From Haliclystus octoradiatus (lineage: Eukaryota; Cnidaria; Staurozoa; Stauromedusae; Haliclystidae): a stretch of 64,000 nucleotides of DNA. Where the stretch lies: the NCBI GenBank assembly GCA_916610825.1, contig OU744453.1, forward strand, positions 7,725,845 through 7,789,844, written 5' to 3'. Of this stretch, positions 35,601-43,980 are shown piece after piece. The stretch's first letter is position 1; every line of letters begins with the position of its first letter. A model generated the notes under the pieces. That model was not told the origin of the DNA, did no database searches, and was given only the letters and a program-made list of their open reading frames with translations. The translations under genes and the position numbers were made by a program.

Positions 35601-36415
35601 CTTCAAACCTGACAGCACATGCAGGTATTGTTATCAGTGTTTTTTTAACGGTCTTTTTCCAGCGTCTAATGTTGTCATTTTATTTTACAGGTTTGGCTAA
35701 TCGAAGCAAATGTTAACCCTTCTCTACATACGAACTGTACTGTTTTAAGTGATATTTTACCTGGGATTGTAAAAGAGACCATCGGTATGATAATATTCTC
35801 AGTAATGATATTTCAACTTATAAGAACATTTTAACTCAGATTTCTGCAGGCTCGTTCATGCGCCGTTCTGATATCTCCCGATGCTCTAATCAAAAAGATG
35901 TACGAATAGGATGTAAGATATTCTGCAATCATCATTCCCATTATTAATTGTTTTACATCAATATGCATTGGCATATTAGTCAATGGTTCCCTTGGTTATG
36001 GTTGGTAATTCAAGAACATTCGAATCCTTTATTTCAGAAATTTGGTACCTAAGAGGAGAATAATCTATCAGACTTGACGTGTCTATATTGTCATTGTATC
36101 TATAGTGGCAATACCAGCAGGACAATGATGATCGAGGAAAGAAGAACAGGGATGACCCCTTCCTCCCCAGACTCATTGCCCCTGTTTGATGCCCCTGTCA
36201 GTTTATGAGATTCAGAACTTGTTGAATCATCACTTACAATTCCTTGTGTTGTATTTTCAGATATCGTCGTAGAAATCTTTCAAAAGAAACGTCGTAAATC
36301 AGAACTAAGTCCTTTGAAATCAGTACAATCGTTCACAACTTTATACAACGGTGAAAACGGTGATAATATATTCTCAAACGCTCATCTCAAAGAGAAAGAG
36401 GAGGATCATACGTAG
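14607..36415 (+). CDS. TTLL10: TTLL10-like protein (poly)glycylase, at least 14 exons, 5' end not found
   Basis: Exons with matching phases: 14607-14697, 15288-15375, 19168-19269, 20010-20365, 20710-20845, 22246-22364, 22773-22890, 23897-23982, 25762-25903, 26462-26633, 33725-33868, 34896-35012, 35691-35784, 36261-36415. From exon 5 on (YIGGHNGVEL, GRGWTRI, KWVECRS) the protein follows the TTLL10 order: EGQQIVNHIPNG, FYPETY, ATP-site KPSGMNQGKGIF, YISNPLLLDGKKFDIRCYML, HDGYARLS, DTVWSMDRFNCYIND, GYFDLLGFDFMVD and metal-site WLIEANVNPSLHTNC. The ATP and metal residues (K, GKG, E..N.NP) are present, so it is probably active. TTLL10 enzymes extend glycine chains on tubulin or other proteins, usually in ciliated cells. 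Exons 1-4 encode GDLVFI and HVEVWLGDGDKTYGARW, resembling an NlpC/P60-type peptidase fold, then a Ser/Thr-rich linker. The start codon and any catalytic-Cys exon upstream were not found. Confidence 0.93.
14748..14850. repeat. GTTCATGAAC-family MITE, short copy in TTLL10 intron
   Basis: Begins CCCCCTGCAAAAAACAGTTC and continues with GAGTTCATGAACACTTCATG. It ends near TTTGAACTGTTTTCACAAGG, the inverted end with changes. It is a shortened, mutated relative of the element at 521-722. Confidence 0.65.
15422..15815 (-). mobile_element. tRNA-derived SINE with 12-bp target duplication
   Basis: Read on the reverse strand, a tRNA-like head (15801-15722) has an A box (TAGCTCAGATGG) and a B box (GGTTCAAATCC). 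It is followed by AAGGTCAACTCAGCC and a body running to about 15434. The flanks carry TATTACATATAT at 15422-15433 and 15804-15815, a likely target-site duplication. The anticodon loop has eight rather than seven bases and the acceptor stem does not pair well, so it is not a working tRNA gene. A second, truncated body copy lies at about 42876-43012. It sits in a TTLL10 intron. Confidence 0.75.
17760..17912. repeat. Decayed GTTCATGAAC-family copy
   Basis: Starts near CCCTGCGAAAACAATGCTTC, contains GAACAGTTTATAAATG and AACAGTTCAGAAAGTTCATG, and ends near GATTCTCACAGGG. Ends and core are recognisable but heavily mutated. Confidence 0.55.
17917..18107. mobile_element. hAT-type MITE with perfect 8-bp target duplication
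   Basis: The element 17925-18099 begins CAGGGTCCGACAAAA and ends TTTTGTCGGACTCTA, an imperfect terminal inverted repeat. It is flanked by CTTCCAGG at 17917-17924 and 18100-18107. CAG-type ends and an 8-bp duplication are hAT hallmarks. Length is 175 bp with no coding capacity. It is the sister of the copy at 41411-41601. Confidence 0.85.
19650..19740. repeat. Interspersed repeat, 'GGTCACC...TATAGTGGTCA' family
   Basis: Contains CAGTCAAACCTCTAATAAAG and GTGGCCACCCATCTATAATG. The same family recurs at 22560-22680, 23035-23240, 24290-24440 and 44325-44500. Fuller copies end in a TTACAGGTTTCACTGTAG segment, so this is probably a non-autonomous DNA transposon with CAGTGAAACCTGT-like ends. Confidence 0.6.
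21590..21740. repeat. GTTCATGAAC-family cluster
   Basis: A direct pair of AACTGCCCAAAAGTTAATCC plus ATGAACAGTTCA units is followed by TGTTCATGAACTGTTCATGA. It lies in a TTLL10 intron. Confidence 0.6.
22560..22680. repeat. 'Tataguggtca'-type interspersed repeat in TTLL10 intron
   Basis: Same family as at 19650: CACCTGTCTGTAGTGGTCAA, then TTATCTACCTCTCGTAGCTG, then TTTACAGATTTCACTTTAG. Confidence 0.6.
23035..23240. repeat. Near full-length copy of the same interspersed repeat
   Basis: Contains both halves of the family: AACCTGTTATAACGGTCACC with ATCTATAGTGGTCACTCTTG, and then CAAACCTGTATATAAAGGCC through GCTGTTTTTTTACAGGTTTC and CACTGTAG. It is the best copy in the window for defining the element. 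Confidence 0.65.
24290..24440. repeat. Further copy of the interspersed repeat
   Basis: CAGCGAAACCTGCGTATAGA, then CACCTGTTTATAGTGGTCAC and TCCCTTTAATGGTCAATTTA. Moderately decayed. Confidence 0.55.
24555..25402. mobile_element. 834-bp foldback element with 7-bp target duplication
   Basis: Two arms of about 370 bp (24562-24932 and about 25025-25395) are inverted copies differing at few positions, around a loop of about 90 bp. Ends are CAAGATATTATAATAGAACC and its complement. GTGACAT flanks both sides (24555-24561, 25396-25402). Both arms carry the same open stretch (starting MNNSNLKTMSLSDINNI), but this mirrors the inverted copy and is not a supported gene. The element lies within a TTLL10 intron. 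Confidence 0.85.
26659..32994. repeat. Minisatellite, about 64 tandem units of 96-100 bp, inside a TTLL10 intron
   Basis: The unit runs ACAGTTTCAACTCAATGC, TTTAAAGGGAATATTGTAGC, TACGCAAAGATTGTAACTGC, AATTGCATCATGATTATATA and a TACCATATATACATACATAT spacer. Units are 100 or 98 bp according to one or two TA steps in the spacer. Recurrent single-base variants (TATA/CATA after GATTA, GTAACTGC/GTAAGTGC, CTCAATG/CTCTATG, TTTAAAG/TTTCAAG) are arranged in blocks, suggesting unequal exchange and higher-order duplication. The array starts 26 bases after the exon donor at 26634 and stops in mid-unit at 32994. It makes up about 6.3 kb of a 7.1-kb intron. It has no coding frame. Confidence 0.97.
33455..33610. 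repeat. Foldback repeat of the AGTTTCACGC...CGATCATCAG family
   Basis: GAGGCAAAAGCCTTTTCCGT, AAGTTTCACGCGTTTATTTT and GCGATCATCAGACGG are mirrored by CCGTCGGATGATCGCAAAAT-like sequence and CGTTATTCGG...TTTTGCCTC. The palindrome of about 140 bp lies just before a TTLL10 exon. Confidence 0.7.
33869..33874 (+). promoter_or_regulatory. GC-type splice donor in TTLL10
   Basis: After AAG at 33868 the intron begins GCAAGT instead of GTAAGT. The reading phase to the next exon (34896) is preserved, and no GT donor nearby fits. GC-AG introns are a known minor class, so this is a plausible weak or regulated donor. Confidence 0.75.
35278..35557. repeat. MITE with 30-bp terminal inverted repeats
   Basis: The left end starts AGAGCCATCTATTTGCAAGA followed by GTTGGGACAC. 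The right end is its complement with one mismatch. There is no clear target duplication and no gene inside. It lies in the TTLL10 intron before the exon at 35691. Confidence 0.8.
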
Positions 36416-36639
36416 CTAGAGTTTGATAAAAGATGGTTTATGATACTATATATAGAGCGCCAGCACGTTTCAGGAAGAATTGCCACTATATCATTAGCAT
36501 TTTGAAAAATAGCTATTATTGGCCGACCATTTGCACTGTTGCCGTCTTGCCGATTCTTGAATTGCTAATCAATCTCTATGCTATGTGTTGGGTCATGGTC
36601 CATACTGATTGGAGCATTGGAATATTTCAACCAAAATTC

Positions 36640-36810
36640 GCTGAAACGAGAATCGTCCAAGGCTTAGGAAGTCTTCAGAGTTGACAATACCTTATGTAAT
36701 AAGCTATACTATGTGCGGGATTGTAAACGAGAATCGTTCAAGGCCATAGGACGTCTTCAGAGTTGAATACCTTATGTACTAAGCTACTATGTGCGGGATT
36801 GTAAATTTAA
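36640..36810. repeat. Tandem duplication downstream of the TTLL10 stop
   Basis: A segment of about 80 bp beginning CGAGAATCGTCCAAGGCTTA and ending TATGTGCGGGATTGTAAA occurs twice in a row, with small differences. It could lie within the TTLL10 3' UTR. Confidence 0.8.
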
Positions 36811-37074
36811 TTGACTGTGGTGCAGACTGAATTGAAAATTAGTTTACAATATTAGCATTCTATTACCACAAATGATCATGCATATGATAATTCAATGGTG
36901 TAATTAAGAATGTTTGATACAGTATTATCGTTGTAAATTTAGCTAAAACCGATAACTGCATATTTCCCTGCTTCAATTTTTTATTGAAGTTGCTTAATCT
37001 CAATCTTCAACTGGACATAACTTGGGACGGATAATAGTAGATACCAAGGAGTATAGATTTTGCCTACTATACTC

Positions 37075-37470
37075 CTATACTCCCCGGGGGTCCTCCAACT
37101 CATTGATGGGTGGTTCCACAAAAATGTGAAGTACCCGAAAAGTCCCAAAAATCTTTTAAAAGCCATCCAAATTGTTTTAAAAACTTGAAAATGCTACCCA
37201 AAAAGTCATGGGAGGGTACTTCCATATAGGCTCTATGCGGGGATGTTCCATTTTTATGGGTAAAAATTCAAATCCAGTTTTCAGCCTTTCAAATTGAGTT
37301 TTTTCCCAAATTCTCTAGAAAATCGAAATGGGACCGAAAACGTTTAATATTCTGAAATTTCCTACCCAAAAAGTATATTTCTCAGCTGGAATATGCCGGG
37401 AATATGGACCCAAAAAACATGGCACGTCCCCATATAGCAGCAATATGGGAGTTACCCCCGGGCTATAATC
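37075..37470. mobile_element. 380-bp MITE with CCCGGGGGT ends
   Basis: The element 37083-37462 begins CCCGGGGGTCCTCC and ends GTTACCCCCGGG. Flanks are CTATACTC (37075-37082) and CTATAATC (37463-37470), an 8-bp duplication with one mismatch. The interior contains several TACCCAAAAA-type stretches and no gene. Confidence 0.7.
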
Positions 37471-37534
37471 CTACACAGACAACGAAATAAGTAAATGTAT
37501 ATACGATTTTGCTATCTAATCCGACGCGGTCCAT

Positions 37535-38000
37535 AATGGAAACGGTTTCACCAGTGTGGAATCCCTGTCTTCAAAAAGATATTGTTACAATAGAGAAAGT
37601 TCAAAAGCATTTAGCAAGAAAAATGAACCCTTCAAGAGTAGACAGTTTGTAATACAAGTCATATCCTGAAAGACTAAAATATTACAATCTTGAATCGTTG
37701 GAAACTCGTAGAATTGAAAATGATTTAATTTTTATGTTTAAAATAACACATAATATGGTCGATTTAGACATAAATAAGCTTTGCGATTTTGATATAAATA
37801 AATACAACATGAGAGGAAACTCGTACAAATTAAAATCAAAATCAATCCCCAAGTTTTAATCCATTCAAAATGACTTTTGCAATCGTGTCATACCTTGGTG
37901 GAATTCTCTGCCAGAGAAATGTGTTACTTCAAAGACAGTGCCAGCATTCAAACGTTCTTTAGCTAGCATAGATCTAAATGCCTTGTAAATACTTTAGTAC
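37535..38000 (+). pseudogene. LINE reverse-transcriptase C-terminal remnant
   Basis: The + strand reads through two stops: VTIEKVQKHLARKMNPSRV, then YPERLKYYNLESLETRRIEN with LIFMFKITHNMVDLD, then RGNSYKLKSKS and NRVIPWWNSLPEKCVTSKTV with PAFKRSLASIDLNAL. This is the familiar tail of CR1/Jockey-like LINEs (EKVQRRATR; Y.ERL..L.L..LE.RR...DLI.......G; RVV..WN.LP..V..A.....FK..L). TACATACATACATACATAC repeats near 38210 may be its 3' tail. Confidence 0.75.
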
Positions 38001-38296
38001 AAATGTCGTAACCTTTAAATTTTATCTTATAACCTTTTTAACTTTGCTAGATAGTTCTAAATGCCTTGTAAATATTTGAGTAGCAATTTTTGTTTGTAAA
38101 ACTTTTATCTTAATAACATATCTTAACTTTTTTAACGGCTTTACATAAGTGGGAACCACAAGTTTCCCTGTATTTGCCTGTCACCATTGTTGACAAATAA
38201 AATACATGCATACATACATACATACTTACCAGAACATCTTAGTATGTTCTATTAAGCATGTGATGAAATCCTACGAAGTAAAGTGCATACATCTAG

Positions 38297-38366
38297 ACGT
38301 TTCCTAGCCTGCTCGCAGACTCACAGTCAAAATGTACAGTGAGTCTGCGAGCAGGCTAGACGTTTC
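38297..38366. mobile_element. 56-bp palindromic micro-MITE with 7-bp target duplication
   Basis: CTAGCCTGCTCGCAGACTCA at 38304 is mirrored by GTGAGTCTGCGAGCAGGCTA ending at 38359, with a 15-base loop. ACGTTTC flanks both ends (38297-38303 and 38360-38366). A related motif (CCTGCTTGCAGACT...AGTCTGCGA) appears near 18122-18175. Confidence 0.75.
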
Positions 38367-38670
38367 CCAATGACCATATTTGTGATGGCTACGATTGATT
38401 TTTCTATGACACCGTTCAGCACGCGGTACAGAGGGGATGTATTCATAAAAAGAATATGGTTTCCAAGCAACTATAAGTTATCCTTCTAGAAATGTCCAGG
38501 TTACTCTTTGTCTAGCCTAGTTTATCACAATATACAATTACCGTTTCAAATCTTGAAATCTATACTGCAAACATGAAATTGTCAAGTGTTTTGCCGATTG
38601 ATTTCGTTTGTATCTAAATGATTTTATAATTCGAATTGTCACCTTGAAACTCTAAAGTAAAATAAGATTT

Positions 38671-38687
38671 TGACGTAAATGACGTCA
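38671..38687. promoter_or_regulatory. Double CRE upstream of RER1
   Basis: TGACGTAAATGACGTCA contains a CRE-like site (TGACGTAA) and a perfect palindromic CRE (TGACGTCA at 38680-38687). It lies about 120 bp upstream of the proposed RER1 first exon. CREB/ATF-family factors bind such sites; its use here is inferred. Confidence 0.6.
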
Positions 38688-38768
38688 AGCAACTCTCTAC
38701 CTACCCTGCAACGTGGCTCCTTCAGTGTAGTTTGCAAATAGCAGATTGCAACAGATTGAAGTGCAATG

Positions 38769-38819
38769 ATTGGCTAACGCTATTATTCAGACTTTGTTTC
38801 CACTAGGGAAGATGGCGGC
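38769..38819 (+). promoter_or_regulatory. RER1 core promoter: inverted CCAAT and YY1-type site
   Basis: ATTGG at 38769-38773 is an inverted CCAAT box. AAGATGGCGGC at 38809-38819 matches the YY1 consensus that commonly sits at the start of housekeeping transcripts. The ATG inside this motif opens a four-codon upstream ORF (MAAR, stop). Confidence 0.65.
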
Positions 38820-41800
38820 TAGATGAGCTTGTGAAACAATTTTTTTAAAAGTGAATTTTCTCGTCGAATTGTAATATTTATTGCTGATATAGGAAGAAAC
38901 TGGATTATAATTTAAAAAACTAATAGTAAGTAATGATGTACTGAACCTCCATCTAATATTCGGTTGTTTGTTATGTTGAAAATAGGTTGTTTGTGATGAC
39001 CAGTGAAGTACATGTTGTCGTAATGTCGTTGTCATGATTTCTCAAGACTCTCATCTCTGTAGGCTATATGTGTCTTTATTAGACAAGAAAAGATGTGTGA
39101 CTCACCCACTCGCCCACATACTCCAACCTGCTAGTATCGCACATTAATAAATTCTGTAATTTTTAATTTATACTCGCTTTATTTACTATTAGTAGGTCTA
39201 CCTTCTTGCTACCAGACCAGGCGTAAGAGAATACCTAATCTGATAATGTGCTATCTCAATTTCTTAAACTCACTTTGGCCTTCACTGAGATTCTACTGTG
39301 TGACATTGTCTTCACTGAGCTTTCAACTTTGTACGCTATCATATCATTCATATGTGCCATGGATTAGAATTAATAATATATTTTGCCTAACCAAGAACCA
39401 AGATAGCATAGGCCTATTTTACAAATGCACTCTACAAATCAGTCTGCGTTGCATTCGGGAAATTTTCTCCTCCGTTATTTTCTAATCCTGATTTTCCCAA
39501 ACTTGTTACATTGAAAGTGCAGCAAGACCCTGATTGAAAGAACATGTGGTATCTTTATCCAATGTTGTATCTTTCCGAAAGTGTGCAGCTGGAAACCAAA
39601 TTTTAGGGCATTTTGTGTCCCTGAAATAAAGCTATATCTATAAAGCTTGTATAAAATATCAGCTATTGTGACAAATAGAACTCAATAATTACGGTAAATT
39701 TTAGACGTGTAGGCCTATAGGAAATGTGCATAACTTTAGATAACTTGTTCAGACATACATCATCTGAACTTTTTGAAAGTGGACTTTTGAAAGACCCGGG
39801 TTTTTGCTCTCGTTGAAACGTAGGCCTAATCTTATATTTTATTAGTATCAAACTTTAATGTTATTTAATATTTTTTGTTTTTGTAGTTGAATCATTGAAT
39901 TAAATATGGATGATACGATAGAAGCTGCTCCTTCTCAACCATCTTTTATTAGGAAAATATACACAAGTATTGGTCAGGTAAGTCTTCATAGTAGGCATAT
40001 TACCAGGGTCACATATATACCTAATATATATGCCGCATATATATTAGGATGATCCTATAATGTAGACCTATAAATCACATGCTCTTAATACTGCTTGTTG
40101 CTTTTAGTTTAATCTATCTGCAAGTAAAACGTCTTTGGAAAAGTGCCTGACAAAACAGCCTTCGTGGATCTTCCTGGACAGGGTCAACATTTCAACATTT
40201 TCTTATGAATTTTTTTGTTGATGTTTGACCAATAAATAATTAAAAATATCAATTTTCTTATGAATTTGCTCTAGCTTTCCGGAATCTAGGATTGCATGAT
40301 TCCTACTTGTCAGACCCTATTTGTTGATGTTGATCAAGTTTGACCAGTATTCGAAATTCACATCACTAGCTCTTACTCATGTATTTTTATCTTTATTTCT
40401 TCGCAGCGATATCAAAGTTTGTTAGATAGAACTGTTCCATACAATATACCACGATGGGTATTTACTGTGTTCCTTATTGCTGCTTATCTCCTAAGAGTGT
40501 ATCTTTTACAGGTGAGTTATTACTTCAAAGGAATGCTGCTGTAACCATGGCTCTGGTTCTTGAATTCCATGGAGGTCAAATTTATTCATGCTCTTGTCCA
40601 TACTTTATAATATCTATCCTGTACTATGTAAATAAAAAAATAAACAGGTTTAATCTATCATCATTATTGTTTGCATAAATGTACACACAGTGTAACCTGC
40701 TTAAGTGCAATTCCGATAAGTGAAATTCCCACTTTTAAGTTAAAACTGCAACCTCAATCTGAAACCCTACAGACTTTTTTGTTGTCAAACCTTTGATATA
40801 CAAATCATGATAAGTGTAACAGAAATTATGGGCTTGTTTGACTTACACTTAAACGGGTTACACTGTGAATTCGATACGTTTCGGTTTGTATGAATCAGGG
40901 CTTGGAATAAGTGCCAGTCATTGACTCCCAGATTTTGTCATTTCTATCATTCCCTTTTACAGTCATTCTTCTTCTTGACCGGTAGACTACATTTTTTAAT
41001 CTCAGTTTAATTTTTTAATTTCTTTAATTTAATTTCTTTGTTGTAGGGATGGTATATCATTACGTATGCACTCGGTATCTACTTGTTAAATTTATTTATT
41101 GGTTTCTTAACACCAAGGATTGACCCCGCTGCATACTCAGATGGTAAGAATTCCATTGAGATTTAAAATAAAATGTTGTTTTTATTCACCCTACATACAC
41201 TGTAAATATTTAAACATTGAAAACCATTCTTAAATAGCTTAAAGAAGGTAAGGAAAGAAGGTTATGAAATAGAAAGAAAAAATATCTTCTGTTTTCTTCT
41301 AAGGAACAATATAATCAAGCCAGAAATATGGTTTAATGGAGGCTTGTGCTTTCATAATTCCTTGTGTACTAAATTTGAATGCAAACTCAACAAGTATAGC
41401 GGATATGTCGGTTGTGCTCAGAGTCCGACAAAAGTGGGGATCCTGGGATCCTAGATCCCGGAAGGCTAGACAAAATTCAGAAGAAAATTGATGTTTTTAA
41501 TGATTTTCTGGTCAAACCTCAACAAGAAAATTCAGAAGAAAAAGTTGAAATGCCCCTAGGATTCCAGAAGGCTGAACCTTTTGTCGGACCCTGGTTGTGC
41601 TTTAATAAAATATAACGAATCAATCAATATCAAGTACTGAACAAATAATGATGAATTATGATGACGATATCTGCTTCATCATTATAATCGTATTGAGATA
41701 TTCCTCCCCTACTATTTCTAATCATTCCTGGGTCATTCTGTGTACGCTCAATGATTAATTTATTATGTTAACAGATGAGGATGATGCGCCAGGTCTGCCG

Positions 41801-43980
41801 ATGAAATCAGATGAAGAATTCAAACCGTTTATTAGGAAATTACCAGAGTTTAAGTTTTGGTGAGTAGTGCTAGTGGAAACATATGAAATTATGAGAATTT
41901 TCAGAAATTGAGCGGATCTCAGACTATTTCCACACTTGTGAACTGTAGATATTGTTTTTTCCCATTGAAATCCATTTGAAATATCTAGATATCCTTGATT
42001 TCAGACTATTTTTCAAATTTGAATTCTCATGTCAATGTAGAATAGAGGTATACATCGGATCAGATTAGGTAGGCTACTGTAACAAGATAATATAATGAGA
42101 ACTAAGATAGGGCAATCAAAGCTGTGTTCGGAGTACATACTCCATTCGCAAACAATTTATTGGCATGGAATAACGACTCTCTGGGTTCATATACACTATA
42201 TAATCAATTTAGTAAATGGAGAATAAATGATAATCTAGTAAAGAATAAATAAATTTATATTACGAATGACAAATTTCCTAGAAACATTGTATATTTTAAT
42301 TTGCAATTTTATTGTTTAATTTTGCTGTTGTACATCAAATATTATAAATTTTGATCGAATATTACCCCTGCGAAAACAATTCCCGAGTTCATGAACTGTT
42401 TTTCGCAGTGGTATTATTCAAAAGTTACACCACAATTCAAGGTTTCCCCGTACAGCAAAGCTTGCAAACATGCATGCTATGTAGAGAGTATAGTAGCCTA
42501 CTAATATCTATTTGGTATTAATTCACAATAATATACAATTACAGTAAAATCCAGCAATAAGGGCTCTGACTTAAACGCTATTCTGTCAATAACAGTAAGC
42601 CAAAAAATCCATTATTGCCAAATAATATACATTTATGTTCAATCATGTAATCAAGTAATTGTCTGCTCTTTTCTCTCTGTTTAGGTATTCTTCGTGCAAA
42701 TCTGTTGTAATCGCAACATGCTGTACATTCTTTGATATGTTCAATATTCCTGTTTTCTGGCCAATTCTCGTCATGTATTTCATTATTCTATTCGTTGTCA
42801 CTATGAAAAAGCAAATCAAAGTAAGTGATACAAGTTCTACATATTATTAAGTACCAATAACATGATCTACAAAAGTAGACAGTATCATCCTACCTTTGAA
42901 GGCGCCCATACTACTAGATTCTATCTCTAGAGGAGCTGCTGTTTTCGCTCAGAGCAATGATTGTAAGTGCTCTTTACTTATCTCAGTCGCGACAACTCAG
43001 ATCAATTTCAATTGAGAATGAAGCGAGAAGTCGTATGTCTCTTTTTTGACTCATTTTATTTATTTATATCCATATTTTGTGATGAAAAATATGAAAAGAA
43101 AACAAAATATTTTACACTGTTGTACATGCTAAAGATCTGTGCTTGGCATTTATCAAAGGGTCAATTGGGGAAGGGGGGAGGGATTCTTATAAAAGATTGA
43201 GTCACAGTGTTCTTGTGCCTTGATTATGTTTCATGATTCTTTCAATAGACGGATAGATATTTTTCGAGAAAAATGGAGATTCAATGTTAAGTATTGTCAA
43301 TATGTCTAAGTTCTGGTCACGACAAGTGAGCATGATACGATCATCACAACACCATCATTTGTTCATAACAATGAAGAATGTTGATATCGTGTTGTTCTTA
43401 CAGACAAATGCTCGATAGTTGTTGTGATCATATCACACTCACTCTTTAAAATAAGTGACCATCAATCTGTTTTTGTGTTTTTTACTCTGAAAAATTATTG
43501 TTTTTATAACATTTATATTATATATTGTGGTGTAAGTTGTCTTACTGATTGGACATAGGGCTCAATGCTATACAGCAGAGCTTTAAATAATATATAGAAT
43601 ATGAAGTCAAAAATCAGACAATCATTTTTGCTACTCAAAGTTTCACGCCAAGGCGATCATCAGGAAATCTATTCAAACTCAAATATTAATCTGGGAACCT
43701 TGATTTTATTGCGAAACATTTAAGTTCTGAAGGTCTAAATTCTATTCTTAAAAAGTGAAAAAAATTCAATAGAAGGAAAATTTTGGCTCTACTTTTCCCC
43801 TTAATATCTCTTTCTTGGTTCTTTCTGTTCTGCATTTGCAAGGCTGACAACAAATAACTCTCAATAAATGCTAAATGTCTGTTTTTAATTTCCTTATAGC
43901 ACATGATCAAATACAAATATTTACCATTCACACATGGCAAGAAGAAATATGCAGGCAAAGATGAAACAATCCAACAATAA
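38809..43980 (+). CDS. RER1: RER1, Golgi-to-ER retrieval receptor (complete coding sequence)
   Basis: A proposed untranslated exon (about 38809-38925, donor GTAAGT) joins an exon starting at 39887 with ATG at 39906. Coding exons: 39906-39977, 40407-40511, 41047-41143, 41775-41859, 42685-42820 and 43900-43980; all phases agree. The product has 191 residues, against about 196 in human RER1. It has the family layout: N-terminal [20 protein letters not shown], membrane pair 1-2 ([39 protein letters not shown]), cytosolic loop [16 protein letters not shown], pair 3-4 around [20 protein letters not shown], and tail [23 protein letters not shown]1 is a four-span Golgi protein that returns unassembled membrane subunits to the ER by binding polar residues in their membrane segments. 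AATAAA sites overlap and closely follow the stop. Confidence 0.96.
40145..40325. repeat. Third, decayed copy of the GTCCGACAAAA hAT-type MITE
   Basis: Shares TTTTTTTGTTGATGTTTGAC, AATAAATAATTAAAAATATC and TCCGGAATCTAGGATTGC with the copy at 17925-18099 in the same orientation. Ends are GTGCCTGACAAAA and TTGTCAGACCCT; no clear target duplication remains. It lies in RER1 intron 1. Confidence 0.6.
40686..40867. repeat. 182-bp MITE with CACAGTGTAACC ends
   Basis: CACAGTGTAACCTGCTTAAG at the left is mirrored by CTTAAACGGGTTACACTGTG at the right. Interior halves (AATTCCGATAAGTGAAATTC; CATGATAAGTGTAACAGAAA) are also loosely palindromic. It lies in an RER1 intron. Confidence 0.75.
41411..41601. mobile_element. 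hAT-type MITE with perfect 8-bp target duplication
   Basis: The element 41419-41593 begins CAGAGTCCGACAAAAG and ends CTTTTGTCGGACCCTG. GTTGTGCT flanks both sides (41411-41418, 41594-41601). It is an inverted-orientation relative of the copy at 17925-18099, and lies in an RER1 intron. Confidence 0.88.
42364..42412. repeat. Minimal GTTCATGAAC-family MITE (about 50 bp)
   Basis: CCCCTGCGAAAACAATTCCC, GAGTTCATGAACTG and TTTTTCGCAGTGG form just the two inverted ends with almost no interior. It looks like an internally deleted copy in an RER1 intron. Confidence 0.65.
42876..43012 (-). mobile_element. Truncated SINE body
   Basis: GTAGACAGTATCATCCTACC through GAGCAATGATTGTAAGTGCT and TCTCAGTCGCGAC parallels the non-tRNA body of the SINE at 15434-15803. 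The tRNA head is missing. Confidence 0.6.

Noticed and set aside
36433..36684. + strand ORF just after the TTLL10 stop
   Set aside because: Overlaps the local 80-bp tandem duplication, has no homology pattern and most likely lies in the 3' UTR.
38787..39035. Reverse-strand ORF over the RER1 promoter
   Set aside because: It reads antisense through the promoter and first exon and has no recognisable protein pattern.
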